64,000 nt of DNA, from positions 18,266 through 82,265 of the IMG/VR virus record IMGVR_UViG_3300046330_000229, one strand, 5' to 3'. The DNA comes from a virus. The notes beneath the pieces are model-generated. The model worked only from the letters and a program-made list of their open reading frames with translations. It made no database searches and was not told the DNA's origin. Below, piece by piece: positions 17,398 through 24,797 of the stretch (positions within the stretch are counted from its first letter, which is position 1; each line of letters starts with the position of its first letter). A program made the position numbers and the translations under genes.

Positions 17398-18465
17398 ATG
17401 AATATTAAAGAATTAAAACAGTTTTTACCATACGCATTAACAGTGAAAGCTTCCGTTATGATTAACGGTTTACACGGCATTGGTAAGTCTCAGCTAGTAA
17501 AACAATTTGCTGACGAGAATGGATTAGATTTTATCGACATCCGATTATCACAAATTGATGCTACAGATTTGATCGGTTTACCTGATGTGTCAGGTGAAAC
17601 TACTAAATTCAAGCCGCCAGCTTGGTTACCTCAAGACCCAAATTCTAAAGGTATTTTATTTCTAGACGAATTATTTCGCGGTCGTCGTGACGTATTACAG
17701 GCTGTCTTTCAATTAGTACTAGACAGAAAGACCGCTTCTTATTGTCTACCTGAAGGATGGCACGTTGTGTCAGCGAACAATCCCTCGACTGACGACTACG
17801 ACGTAACTAACGTATTTGACGCTGCACTATTAGACCGTTTCTTACATATTAAACTTGAGCCAACAAAAGCTGAATGGTTTGATTACGTAAAGAAAGATGA
17901 ATCAGTTGATCAGATGTTTGTTGAATACCTACAAACACAAGAAGGTATGATTGAAGACTCCACACTAAAAGCTGCTGACTTTAAACGTAAACCTTCACGC
18001 CGATCTAATCACTTGGCTGGGCGCTTATTAAAAACAGGACTACCTTCAAATCTAATGATCGAAGCTATTGCCGGACTTGTTGGTATCGAATCAGCCATCG
18101 CTTTTGATGCTTATAAAAAAGATAACGAAACTGCCCCGTTTAAACCAGAAGAAATCTTAACTAAACTTAAAGATATTAAAGATAAAGTAGTTAAGTATGC
18201 TGACATGGAAAAGGGTAGACATGACGTACTAACTGTGTCTTTAGACAACTTACGTATGGCTATTGAACAAAAGCAGCCTACAGTTAAACAAACCGACAAT
18301 CTAGTTGTTTTCTTAAAACTTATTCCTAAAGATATGTCTGTTGGATTTGTTCGAACACTTGCTGTAAGTAATATTAAAGAAGTTACGGCATACTGTTTAG
18401 AAGTATTGTTCAAACACCCAGACATTGATGAAGCATTAGGTTTACCAGCAAAAGAGAAAGCTTAG
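17398..18465 (+). CDS. MoxR-type AAA+ ATPase
   Basis: A 355-residue AAA+ protein of the MoxR class. Walker A GLHGIGKSQ (residues ~24-32), Walker B GILFLDELFRG with the MoxR-type F-R-G extension, sensor 1 VVSANNPS, arginine segment in LLDRFLHIKLE. The C-terminal helical domain covers residues ~200-355. MoxR ATPases act with VWA-domain partners as metal-dependent chaperones; exactly such a partner follows nine bases downstream. The phage target is unknown. Confidence 0.9.
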   Translation: MNIKELKQFLPYALTVKASVMINGLHGIGKSQLVKQFADENGLDFIDIRLSQIDATDLIGLPDVSGETTKFKPPAWLPQDPNSKGILFLDELFRGRRDVLQAVFQLVLDRKTASYCLPEGWHVVSANNPSTDDYDVTNVFDAALLDRFLHIKLEPTKAEWFDYVKKDESVDQMFVEYLQTQEGMIEDSTLKAADFKRKPSRRSNHLAGRLLKTGLPSNLMIEAIAGLVGIESAIAFDAYKKDNETAPFKPEEILTKLKDIKDKVVKYADMEKGRHDVLTVSLDNLRMAIEQKQPTVKQTDNLVVFLKLIPKDMSVGFVRTLAVSNIKEVTAYCLEVLFKHPDIDEALGLPAKEKA

Positions 18466-18473
18466 TACTTAAT

Positions 18474-19652
18474 ATGAAAAATAATCCATTAACTGACACA
18501 GTGTCGTCTATGTTATCCGAATTTCCATACTACGCACAACTGCTGTTGTGTATGGATAGACGATTAACAGACCAAGTACCGATTGCTGGAGTATCCTTCA
18601 AACACGGTCGAGTTACTTTACACATTAACCCTAATACGTTTAATACGCTAACACCGTCACAACGTAAAGGGGTTTTATTACACGAATGTTGTCATATTAT
18701 TTATAATCATTTCGGTAGATTTGAATTAAATAACAAAACTAACATTGCTACTGATCGCGTAATTAATGAAATAGTTAATAAGGTGTACTACGATAGTATT
18801 CCCGATGTATTAAATGTAGAAGGTATTGGTGACGTTAGACCGATTACGCCGCTTAATTTTAAAAGCTATTTAAAACCTAATACTCCAGTTCTTGAATTTC
18901 AACCAGCAGAGTATTATTTAAGTCTTCTTAATACAGAAGGTAACGGTAAAGCTGACGAGCCTCAAGAATTTAATTTTGATGATCATTCTGGTATGGATTC
19001 AGAAGGTGACGGAGCGGGATCAGCAAATGAAGTGATTAAACAACAAATTCGTGCTATTTTAAATAAAGCTAAGGAAAAAACTAAAGCTATGGCTGGCAAT
19101 ATTCCTTCAGATGTTCTACTAGCCTTAGATGCTATGAATAATGATACGCTGCCGTGGAATGCTGTACTACGTAAATTTATTGATAAAGCTACAGACGTTG
19201 TTCTTGATGGATCTAGAAAAAAAAGAAATAGACGCACAGGCTTACTAGCTCCAGGAATTATTAAAGAGCCTAAGTTAAAAATTGGTGTAGCTATGGATAC
19301 ATCTGGTAGTGTTAGTGACGATTTTATTTCTGCATTTTTAGGAGAACTAGATAAAATTTACGGTACAGGTATTACTGATATCCGTGTAACTTTTGGTGAT
19401 ACAGTACCGAACGATGTTGTACAATATAAGCCTAGAACTAAAATGAACATGTCTGGACGTGGCGGTACGTTATTTCAACCATTCTTGGATAAGTTAAATG
19501 ACGAAGATGTTGATGTAATTGTTTACTTCACTGATGGCGATAATTATGATACTATTCAAACAAAAATTCCCGTGTTATGGTGTCTATGTCCTAACTATTC
19601 AATACCTAAAGGCGCTAAAGAGCGCGACTGTGTGAAGATGAAACTTGGCTAG
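18474..19652 (+). CDS. VWA-domain protein with N-terminal metallopeptidase-like domain
   Basis: A 392-residue partner of the MoxR ATPase. The N-terminal domain has HECCH (residues ~70-74), the zinc motif of the DUF2201 peptidase-like domain. A charged linker (~165-210) follows. The C-terminal VWA domain carries the MIDAS motif MDTSGSVS (~270), a later Thr in SGRGGTLF and the Asp in YFTDGD. In this family the VWA domain binds substrate or metal and the MoxR ATPase supplies force. Whether HECCH is catalytic is open. The tail overlaps the first array gene. Confidence 0.85.
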   Translation: MKNNPLTDTVSSMLSEFPYYAQLLLCMDRRLTDQVPIAGVSFKHGRVTLHINPNTFNTLTPSQRKGVLLHECCHIIYNHFGRFELNNKTNIATDRVINEIVNKVYYDSIPDVLNVEGIGDVRPITPLNFKSYLKPNTPVLEFQPAEYYLSLLNTEGNGKADEPQEFNFDDHSGMDSEGDGAGSANEVIKQQIRAILNKAKEKTKAMAGNIPSDVLLALDAMNNDTLPWNAVLRKFIDKATDVVLDGSRKKRNRRTGLLAPGIIKEPKLKIGVAMDTSGSVSDDFISAFLGELDKIYGTGITDIRVTFGDTVPNDVVQYKPRTKMNMSGRGGTLFQPFLDKLNDEDVDVIVYFTDGDNYDTIQTKIPVLWCLCPNYSIPKGAKERDCVKMKLG

Positions 19653-19803
19653 TGATACATCTTTACATTTTTATGTACAACAGATAGGTGTTACGCCTAT
19701 GTCCGAATTATTAGAGCAAATTAAAAGATACCGACTATGGAGAGAAGGTATGTCAAAGATTACTTCTTTGTATTTTACTGACGGAAGGTTTAAAAATGAA
19801 TAG
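19645..19803 (+). CDS. GxxP-array gene 1 (short, TTG start)
   Basis: A 52-residue frame that opens with TTG inside the last codons of the VWA gene and ends eight bases into the next gene. It has the array core QQIGVTPMSELLEQI followed directly by LYFTDGRF, the DG motif of the long array members, so it is a compressed family member. There is no ATG start. The array context and coupling support it; the exact start is uncertain. Confidence 0.55.
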   Translation: MASDTSLHFYVQQIGVTPMSELLEQIKRYRLWREGMSKITSLYFTDGRFKNE

Positions 19804-20128
19804 TACAACAACGGCTATATGTAGTAAAATTGAAGAGATTATCGGTACATTTAAAAGTAAAATCCGAACAGCAGAAGCTTTAATGAAAGTGTTGGAGACG
19901 TTATCTCTTTATGAAGTTGGGATTGATAAAAATTCACACAGACTATATCATTTTAAATATAAACTTATTAATGACGTGAGTAGTAATGAAGTACAATTTA
20001 AGATTGTAGCATTTCCTATTGACGCTTTAATGGGAGAACAAGATAGAGTATTATCAGTTGATGACTTACAAAATAATTACTTACCCTACTCTGTTAGTAC
20101 AAGACAGGTGTTACCGGATAAAAAATGA
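19796..20128 (+). CDS. hypothetical protein within array
   Basis: A 110-residue mixed protein without the GxxP core, lodged between array genes 1 and 2 and coupled to both (8-base overlap before, 4-base after). The N-terminal third is helical, followed by a beta segment (LYHFKYKLINDVSSNEVQFKI, in two pieces). Function unknown. Confidence 0.6.
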   Translation: MNSTTTAICSKIEEIIGTFKSKIRTAEALMKVLETLSLYEVGIDKNSHRLYHFKYKLINDVSSNEVQFKIVAFPIDALMGEQDRVLSVDDLQNNYLPYSVSTRQVLPDKK

Positions 20129-20319
20129 AAATAGACCTTGGAGTACTGGACACACCTTATATATACATAATTCCTTATATGTTAGGTAAAACTTCTATTA
20201 CTTGGTGTTTTATTTACCAAAACGCTATTATAAAGGCTAACACAGATGTGTGTGTTTCTAGTACAAGATTCTGGCGCTTAACTGAGATACTGTCTAAAAG
20301 ATTTGGAATTGTTATATAA
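20125..20319 (+). CDS. GxxP-array gene 2, type A (divergent)
   Basis: A 64-residue member in which the core has drifted to MLGKTSITWCF. It keeps the type A C-terminal signature RFWRLTEILSKRFGIV, aligned to RYYRLRPYLLRRITRQYG of gene 4. ATGA overlap with the upstream stop. Confidence 0.6.
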   Translation: MKIDLGVLDTPYIYIIPYMLGKTSITWCFIYQNAIIKANTDVCVSSTRFWRLTEILSKRFGIVI

Positions 20320-20552
20320 TGAGACATTGGACAAGTAGATTCTTGCATAGAGAAAATAGTGCTAGCCACGTTTTTATATTTAAAATTCTATGTTTTTATT
20401 TAGGCAAAGTTCCTTTAAAATATTTGTCTGTGTACATAGAGATGTTGTGTAGAATAAGTTTTTCACAAGAAGTGGAATTTCTTAGGTATAGTAAAATAGA
20501 CCAATACCTAGATAAAAGGCTTGTTAGACAATACGGGAGACATAATGTTTAA
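20319..20552 (+). CDS. GxxP-array gene 3, type A
   Basis: A 77-residue basic protein. Core FYLGKVPLKYLSVYIEML at about residues 26-43, then the type A tail RYSKIDQYLDKRLVRQYG. One-base overlap with the preceding stop. No known family. Confidence 0.65.
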   Translation: MRHWTSRFLHRENSASHVFIFKILCFYLGKVPLKYLSVYIEMLCRISFSQEVEFLRYSKIDQYLDKRLVRQYGRHNV

Positions 20553-20778
20553 GGTGGGTAAGTGGACAAAGTACGCAACACAGCCTGATATCATTACCAC
20601 ACACGTACTAGGTAACTTAACTAAACACATAGGCATTATGCCGATGGTAACTTTAACTAAATATGTAGAATTTATGTACCGTATAAAATTCGATAGGACT
20701 GTTTCAGCAGCTAGATACTACCGTCTTCGCCCTTACTTACTAAGACGAATTACTAGACAATACGGAGTAATTCGGTGA
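20545..20778 (+). CDS. GxxP-array gene 4, type A
   Basis: A 77-residue protein. ATG 20545 is preferred over 20521 because GGGAGA lies just upstream; it overlaps the previous gene by eight bases. Core HIGIMPMVTLTKYVEFMYRI and tail RYYRLRPYLLRRITRQYG. This is the clearest type A member. Confidence 0.7.
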   Translation: MFKVGKWTKYATQPDIITTHVLGNLTKHIGIMPMVTLTKYVEFMYRIKFDRTVSAARYYRLRPYLLRRITRQYGVIR

Positions 20779-21002
20779 ATAATTTGAATAATTATACCTA
20801 CGCTACGTTTTTTAATAGAAACTACCTATGTATAGCTTTGATGAAAAGAATCGGACAAATGCCCATGCGTTTTATACTACTATATACAAAAGCTTTGTAT
20901 CATTCATGGAATAACTATATGTATTTAAAAACTGGTCCAGTTGGTAAGTATGACCGTTTATGTGAATGGTTAATGAAACGATATAACATAAGGTTTAGAT
21001 AA
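20775..21002 (+). CDS. GxxP-array gene 5, type A
   Basis: A 75-residue protein with a GTG start in an overlap with the previous stop. Core RIGQMPMRFILLYTKALYHS, tail KYDRLCEWLMKRYNIRF. Very basic and aromatic, like its neighbours. Confidence 0.65.
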   Translation: MNNLNNYTYATFFNRNYLCIALMKRIGQMPMRFILLYTKALYHSWNNYMYLKTGPVGKYDRLCEWLMKRYNIRFR

Positions 21003-21233
21003 ATGGTCAGGTACGAATTTTTTATAGAAAGTGAATTTACTGTACGACACCTTCGGACCGCAGTGGGTGTGATTCCTTGTAGAGTTATAGCCTTTTGGAT
21101 TAATCTTATATGGAACACTTATTGCGATAGCTCAAGACAAATGACATACTTGAGATATAATAAATTGTGCGACCGAGTGATTAAACGTTATCCGCAAATT
21201 TTTGTTGACAAACCTACCTATTCTATGATATAG
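21003..21233 (+). CDS. GxxP-array gene 6, type A
   Basis: A 76-residue protein whose ATG directly follows the upstream stop. Core AVGVIPCRVIAFWINLIWN, tail RYNKLCDRVIKRYPQIFV. A promoter for the next gene overlaps its 3' end. Confidence 0.65.
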   Translation: MVRYEFFIESEFTVRHLRTAVGVIPCRVIAFWINLIWNTYCDSSRQMTYLRYNKLCDRVIKRYPQIFVDKPTYSMI

Positions 21234-21234
21234 T
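21205..21234 (+). promoter_or_regulatory. sigma70-like promoter
   Basis: TTGACA (21205-21210), an 18-base spacer, TATAGT (21229-21234). A GCAAGGAG ribosome site follows before the start at 21259. Confidence 0.6.
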
Positions 21235-21258
21235 GATAGTATACCGCAAGGAGTTATA

Positions 21259-21633
21259 GTGAAAGATTTAGTGATGCCTAGGCTGTTAAAAGTTGTCGAT
21301 ATTTCAGCACCAGATAGACGTAACAGGATATATACAAAAGTGCACATGTTCATGATGGACAGCGACCATTTTTTACGCCTAGCTAACTCGTTTAACTATG
21401 GTGAAATTTCAGCACTGGAGTGCCGAGTGGGTGTGTGCGTTAAACATCCCGACGATGACCATAATCCCAATTATAGCCAAGAGTTGGCCGAGTCTAGGTA
21501 TAAGAAAATCTTATCTCGCATATTACATATCCTTAGTACCCCGAGCGAAGTTGTTATACAAACCGAGCATTACAGAATCGAGTATAGCCGGCTCGATCAC
21601 TCATTATTCGTATCAGCTACCTCGCCATTATGA
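21259..21633 (+). CDS. hypothetical protein between array halves
   Basis: A 124-residue protein with a GTG start after AAGGAG. It has no GxxP core. The N-terminal half is beta-rich, the middle has a charged KHPDDDHNPNYSQE segment and the C-terminus is mixed. It separates type A from type B array genes and has its own promoter. Function unknown. Confidence 0.6.
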   Translation: MKDLVMPRLLKVVDISAPDRRNRIYTKVHMFMMDSDHFLRLANSFNYGEISALECRVGVCVKHPDDDHNPNYSQELAESRYKKILSRILHILSTPSEVVIQTEHYRIEYSRLDHSLFVSATSPL

Positions 21634-21831
21634 GTGGCCGCCCTCGTTAAAATTTGACGCAATACAGGCCGCTCTAATAATAACTTTTCGTCTACAAAAC
21701 ATAATACTCTAACACATATCTAAGGTTATTAGTTTTAGGGCATTAATAACCAAAAATGACTATTAACTTTTGCCTTACAGGATATATAAATAGTGCTTCA
21801 AATCGAATATAACAGCAACAGAAGAAAAGAC
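21634..21831 (+). other. intergenic region with hairpin between array halves
   Basis: About 200 bases without a supported gene. It holds a perfect 8-bp inverted repeat, GGTTATTA/TAATAACC (21724-21751), followed by CAAAAA. With no T-run on + it could terminate leftward transcription or be a protein site. The stretch just before 21831 leads into the next promoter. Confidence 0.45.
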
Positions 21832-21860
21832 TTGACTTTATACTCTGTGTGTGGTATTGT
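21832..21860 (+). promoter_or_regulatory. sigma70-like promoter, leaderless geometry (type B array)
   Basis: TTGACT (21832-21837), a 17-base spacer, TATTGT (21855-21860), then six bases and the ATG at 21867. There is no room for a ribosome site downstream of the expected start point. Confidence 0.65.
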
Positions 21861-21866
21861 TATTAT

Positions 21867-22151
21867 ATGAGCGCGTACAATATACCAAAAGCTGTGTTAG
21901 AACGGGTACTTAGCGGATTAGGGGTGGCCCCTTCTGCAAATATTGCACGCCTTTTATGTGCTTTGGAATGTTACTATACAACCTCTTACGAGTCGGATTC
22001 TGAGTTATTTGATGAAGTGGCTACCCTCAATATTAAAGAAAGACTAAGAAAGTTCTACCCAACAAAGGACTATTCTCAGATTTACTATTACGAAGAAGCT
22101 CGGGTTACAAAACTTAACATAGAAAAGTTATTAGATGAAGCAGCCGTATGA
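21867..22151 (+). CDS. GxxP-array gene 7, type B (first of second operon)
   Basis: A 94-residue protein. ATG 21867 is chosen because the promoter -10 box covers an upstream in-frame alternative at 21849. Core GLGVAPSANIARLLCALE at residues ~17-34. The rest is acidic and Tyr-rich and diverges from the other type B tails. Leaderless mRNA is expected. The stop overlaps the next gene by 17 bases. Confidence 0.65.
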   Translation: MSAYNIPKAVLERVLSGLGVAPSANIARLLCALECYYTTSYESDSELFDEVATLNIKERLRKFYPTKDYSQIYYYEEARVTKLNIEKLLDEAAV

Positions 22152-22401
22152 TGCTATTGTCAAACAGGCCTTCACTGACTATATAGGAGTGGCTCCTATG
22201 TCTGCTATTTTAGCCTACATAGACGATTATTTAATAGTTACATGGAAACATTTCGGCTGGGTTACTGTTGAAAATCCCACACCAAGCTTATATAAGGCAG
22301 CGTCGGCAGTGTCTAGACATATAGACATACACGGTATAGAACATCGATATGACGCAACCAACGCTAAGTGGATAGCTTATATTAGACAGGAGCAGATATG
22401 A
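22135..22401 (+). CDS. GxxP-array gene 8, type B
   Basis: An 88-residue protein. Core YIGVAPMSAILAYIDDYL at residues ~16-33; the C-terminal half has SLYKAAS then a short beta segment ending WIAYIRQE. ATGA overlap with the next gene. Confidence 0.65.
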   Translation: MKQPYDAIVKQAFTDYIGVAPMSAILAYIDDYLIVTWKHFGWVTVENPTPSLYKAASAVSRHIDIHGIEHRYDATNAKWIAYIRQEQI

Positions 22402-22661
22402 CGTACGAATTGAATCATGAAGCCCGTCGAATAATACTATCTCTTATTGGAGTAGCTCCTATGGAAGTTATTAATTTACATTTATCAAATCTTGAAACTA
22501 GGACACCAGCACGAAGTTATCGATGGGCACTTATACGTGAATATGACCATATTAGGATGTACCCAACTATTGATAATGTTTGTCTTTTAGGTGATGACGG
22601 CAGATGTTATTATTACAATAAATATCAAGAGTATATGACTGTATGGGAAGCTACAATATGA
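22398..22661 (+). CDS. GxxP-array gene 9, type B
   Basis: An 87-residue protein. Core LIGVAPMEVINLHLSNLE, middle Arg/Trp-rich segment, then the type B tail CLLGDDGRCYYYNK and a Trp near the end. Coupled by ATGA overlaps on both sides. Confidence 0.7.
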   Translation: MTYELNHEARRIILSLIGVAPMEVINLHLSNLETRTPARSYRWALIREYDHIRMYPTIDNVCLLGDDGRCYYYNKYQEYMTVWEATI

Positions 22662-22900
22662 CAGTGAGACACCACATATCATCCTTTATCGGTATTGTAC
22701 CCATGGAACTGATAACGAAGTCATTACTTCATTACGGAGGGTGCCATTATGACATCGGGGCCGCGTGGGTGCTACATCCTAAAAATAAGACCGTTAAGCT
22801 CTATAGAGCAGCCAATAGCGATTTACACTTAAGTACTGACGGTGAGATATACATAAGTGATAGATGGGCCTTATTTAGATTAAACAGGATTTCTTTATGA
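22658..22900 (+). CDS. GxxP-array gene 10, type B
   Basis: An 80-residue protein. ATG 22658 sits in the ATGA overlap with the previous stop and is preferred over 22643. Core FIGIVPMELITKSLLHYG, then VKLYRAAN and the tail LSTDGEIYISDRWALFRLN. Confidence 0.7.
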   Translation: MTVRHHISSFIGIVPMELITKSLLHYGGCHYDIGAAWVLHPKNKTVKLYRAANSDLHLSTDGEIYISDRWALFRLNRISL

Positions 22901-23145
22901 ATAAAGATATAGGCTATCTAGTTGAAAACATTGGTATAATACCTACAAAGGTTATTACATTAGCTATTAAAAAAGAACTACGGCGTTGTGACACAAATCG
23001 TGGACATTGGTCGGAAACAGCAGAACCGAGTACATATTGGCCCGTTATGTACTCAGAAGAGATATATTACATTGACGAACAAGGTGAGTTCTATTATACA
23101 GCATTTGATGGGTCATGGCAGATATGGAGAGAGTCTCGTGACTAA
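22897..23145 (+). CDS. GxxP-array gene 11, type B
   Basis: An 82-residue protein. Core NIGIIPTKVITLAIKKEL, then WPVMYSEE and the tail YIDEQGEFYY ending in WQIWRES. ATGA overlap with the previous gene. Confidence 0.7.
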   Translation: MNKDIGYLVENIGIIPTKVITLAIKKELRRCDTNRGHWSETAEPSTYWPVMYSEEIYYIDEQGEFYYTAFDGSWQIWRESRD

Positions 23146-23410
23146 AGAAGAGTTTGTAGAACTAGTGGGTATTATGCCTTCAAACGAGCTATTACTGTGC
23201 TGGGAGCGTTCTACTGACGAACGGAATGAAAGACTACGCACAGGCAGGTCTACCGGCTACGCGTGGACTGAAATGGACGGACTACCTATGTGTACGTTAT
23301 ATCGAGTTAATCGTAACTGGTTGTACGGATCTGATGGTAATTGCTATATATTAGATGTATCAGAAGAGGTAGGCCTGGAAGTGTGGCATATATGGGAGAA
23401 AGTGTCATGA
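23138..23410 (+). CDS. GxxP-array gene 12, type B (GTG start)
   Basis: A 90-residue protein. The GTG at 23138, preceded by GGAGAGAG and overlapping the previous stop by eight bases, gives a protein aligned end to end with its paralogues; an ATG at 22988 would add 50 unrelated residues read over gene 11. Core LVGIMPSNELLLCWERS, tail LYGSDGNCYILD ending in WHIWEK. Confidence 0.65.
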   Translation: MTKEEFVELVGIMPSNELLLCWERSTDERNERLRTGRSTGYAWTEMDGLPMCTLYRVNRNWLYGSDGNCYILDVSEEVGLEVWHIWEKVS

Positions 23411-23676
23411 CAATAGCTCAAACTATAATGCAAGGACTGGGAATTATGCCTACAAAGGTTATAGCTAATCTATTAAAAGAATACAAGGGTGTTGGTGACT
23501 ACAAAGTACACACCGTATTATGGAGGCGTGCTGGTAGTAAAAATAACAAACATAAATTCTTATGTAAAGGACATAGTACTAGTTATTACCACGATGTGTA
23601 TACAAATGGTAAGAGATTGTATTTAGACACAACTGGAGGAATGTTCCTTATTCCTAATACGGAGAAACAAGCCTAA
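23407..23676 (+). CDS. GxxP-array gene 13, type B
   Basis: An 89-residue protein starting in the ATGA overlap with gene 12. Core GLGIMPTKVIANLLKEYK is nearly identical to gene 11 around the GI-P-TKVI stretch, suggesting a recent duplication. Tail LYLDTTGGMFLIPNT. Confidence 0.7.
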   Translation: MTIAQTIMQGLGIMPTKVIANLLKEYKGVGDYKVHTVLWRRAGSKNNKHKFLCKGHSTSYYHDVYTNGKRLYLDTTGGMFLIPNTEKQA

Positions 23677-23759
23677 TGACAATACGAGATGTGATAGCTT
23701 CCAGCATAGGGGTTATACCCGCCCACAATGTTAAAGAGTTATTAGCTTATAATGATTGA
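23676..23759 (+). pseudogene. GxxP-array gene 14, truncated
   Basis: A 27-residue frame starting in the overlap with the gene 13 stop. It contains only the N-terminal module SIGVIPAHNVKELLAYN and then stops. It looks like a decayed or minimal last copy of the array. Confidence 0.5.
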
Positions 23760-24541
23760 ACTGAGGTTATTAGTTATATAGTGCTTAGCGAGCTAGTGAG
23801 ACTGTCACCACGGCCCATCGCGTATACACCTCCTACCCCCCTATATGCAAACTACATGCCAACTCTCCCCTTGCAAGAACTATACCAACGTATTGTTTTG
23901 ATACATGGTATGATACTTGCACTCTTCAATATTCATGCCTACTATATTTATATACATCCAGCATTGTATGTGCATTGACCATTGTCAGTGTCCTATAGAC
24001 GTATAGCGACTCTATCTACAGAGGAGCTATATGTTTGTGTATGTATCTATTATCTTTTAACTATAGACTTATTACAGCGTGTAATGATGTTGTGCATTCT
24101 GGTATATATATTGCAGAGTGTGTATTCTTTATGTGTTATATATTCGATATGGTTGTGTTAGATCGTATATGTTTGTTATAAGGCGTGTTTGTGTGTCTAT
24201 TCATTTATACCTACATATAACCACTATCTATCTATATCTTGTCAACCTTTATTTATTTTGGATACACCTCTAGATTATTAGGAGTCAATCCGTTTATTAC
24301 AATGTATCTTTTGGATATCAAGGTTGTACATAAGGTACGATATACTTCAGATATTCGATACGATATTCTAATAATACGCATCTTATATATACTAGAGTAG
24401 TTGTCCGCCTGTCCCTTATTTACAGCTAGGGATTAGGTGCTCTCTGTTAGCTTAGTCCGATCTTAGCCTTGATTTTTACTCTTAGCCTCAAATAGTTCTT
24501 ATCGTATTGTTTACGGTCTAGCTCTAGTTATCTTGTCTTAC
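23760..24541. other. 780-base region without genes
   Basis: No supported gene on either strand: frames are short and full of stops, and no tRNA can be folded by eye. It is AT-rich with many TATA and TGTGT stretches. Near 24450-24510 TCTTAGCCT-like repeats occur twice about 20 bases apart, and GATATTCGATACGATATTC-like partial repeats occur near 24350. It lies between the end of the array and a leftward late-promoter element. A replication origin, a late non-coding RNA or decayed array genes are possible. Confidence 0.5.
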
Positions 24542-24553
24542 TATATATGTTAA
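24542..24553 (-). promoter_or_regulatory. late promoter element, copy 5 (points into gene-free region)
   Basis: Minus strand TTAACATATATA followed by GTAAGACA, an exact copy of the 12-base core. It overlaps the stop codon of the 24550 gene and faces the 780-base gene-free region and the antisense side of the array. Confidence 0.5.
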
Positions 24554-24759
24554 CCGTGCTTAGTTACATGGATTATGTAATGTCTAGCTGCGGATAAAAT
24601 ATCTTTTGGATATCCTTTTTTATTATTTGAATGTTCAGCAATGTGCGGTGCGAGCTTTAAGCAAAATTCTATATCGTTTCTTAATAACGCTAACTCAAAA
24701 GCTTGATCTACATTAGTCTGTATTTTTCTATTCTTATATCGTTTTCTTTTTACTGTCAT
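24550..24759 (-). CDS. small basic protein, lone leftward early gene
   Basis: A 69-residue protein, very basic at its N-terminus (VKRKRYKNRKIQ) and helical afterwards. ATG 24759 is chosen because its promoter -10 box (24774-24769) lies downstream of the longer start at 24777. It is the only leftward gene between 12.8 and 60 kb and has a sigma70-like promoter divergent from the next rightward operon, the layout of a regulator. No HTH is obvious, so this role is inference. Confidence 0.6.
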   Translation of the reverse strand: MTVKRKRYKNRKIQTNVDQAFELALLRNDIEFCLKLAPHIAEHSNNKKGYPKDILSAARHYIIHVTKHG

Positions 24760-24768
24760 AATCTCATT

Positions 24769-24797
24769 ACTATACACTATATTTTGTACACTGTCAA
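24769..24797 (-). promoter_or_regulatory. leftward sigma70-like promoter
   Basis: Minus strand TTGACA (24797-24792), a 17-base spacer, TATAGT (24774-24769). The ATG follows nine bases after the -10 box, so any leader would be only a few bases. Confidence 0.65.

Noticed and set aside
21398-21712. 104-codon frame overlapping the 21259 gene
   Set aside because: The 21259 gene has a promoter and AAGGAG; this frame has no ribosome site and extends into the intergenic hairpin region.
19645-23759. CRISPR or DNA-level direct repeats
   Set aside because: Similarity is at protein level only; there is no repeated DNA unit with spacers.
23760-24541. tRNA cluster
   Set aside because: No cloverleaf or GTTCRANYC-type T-loop could be found on either strand.
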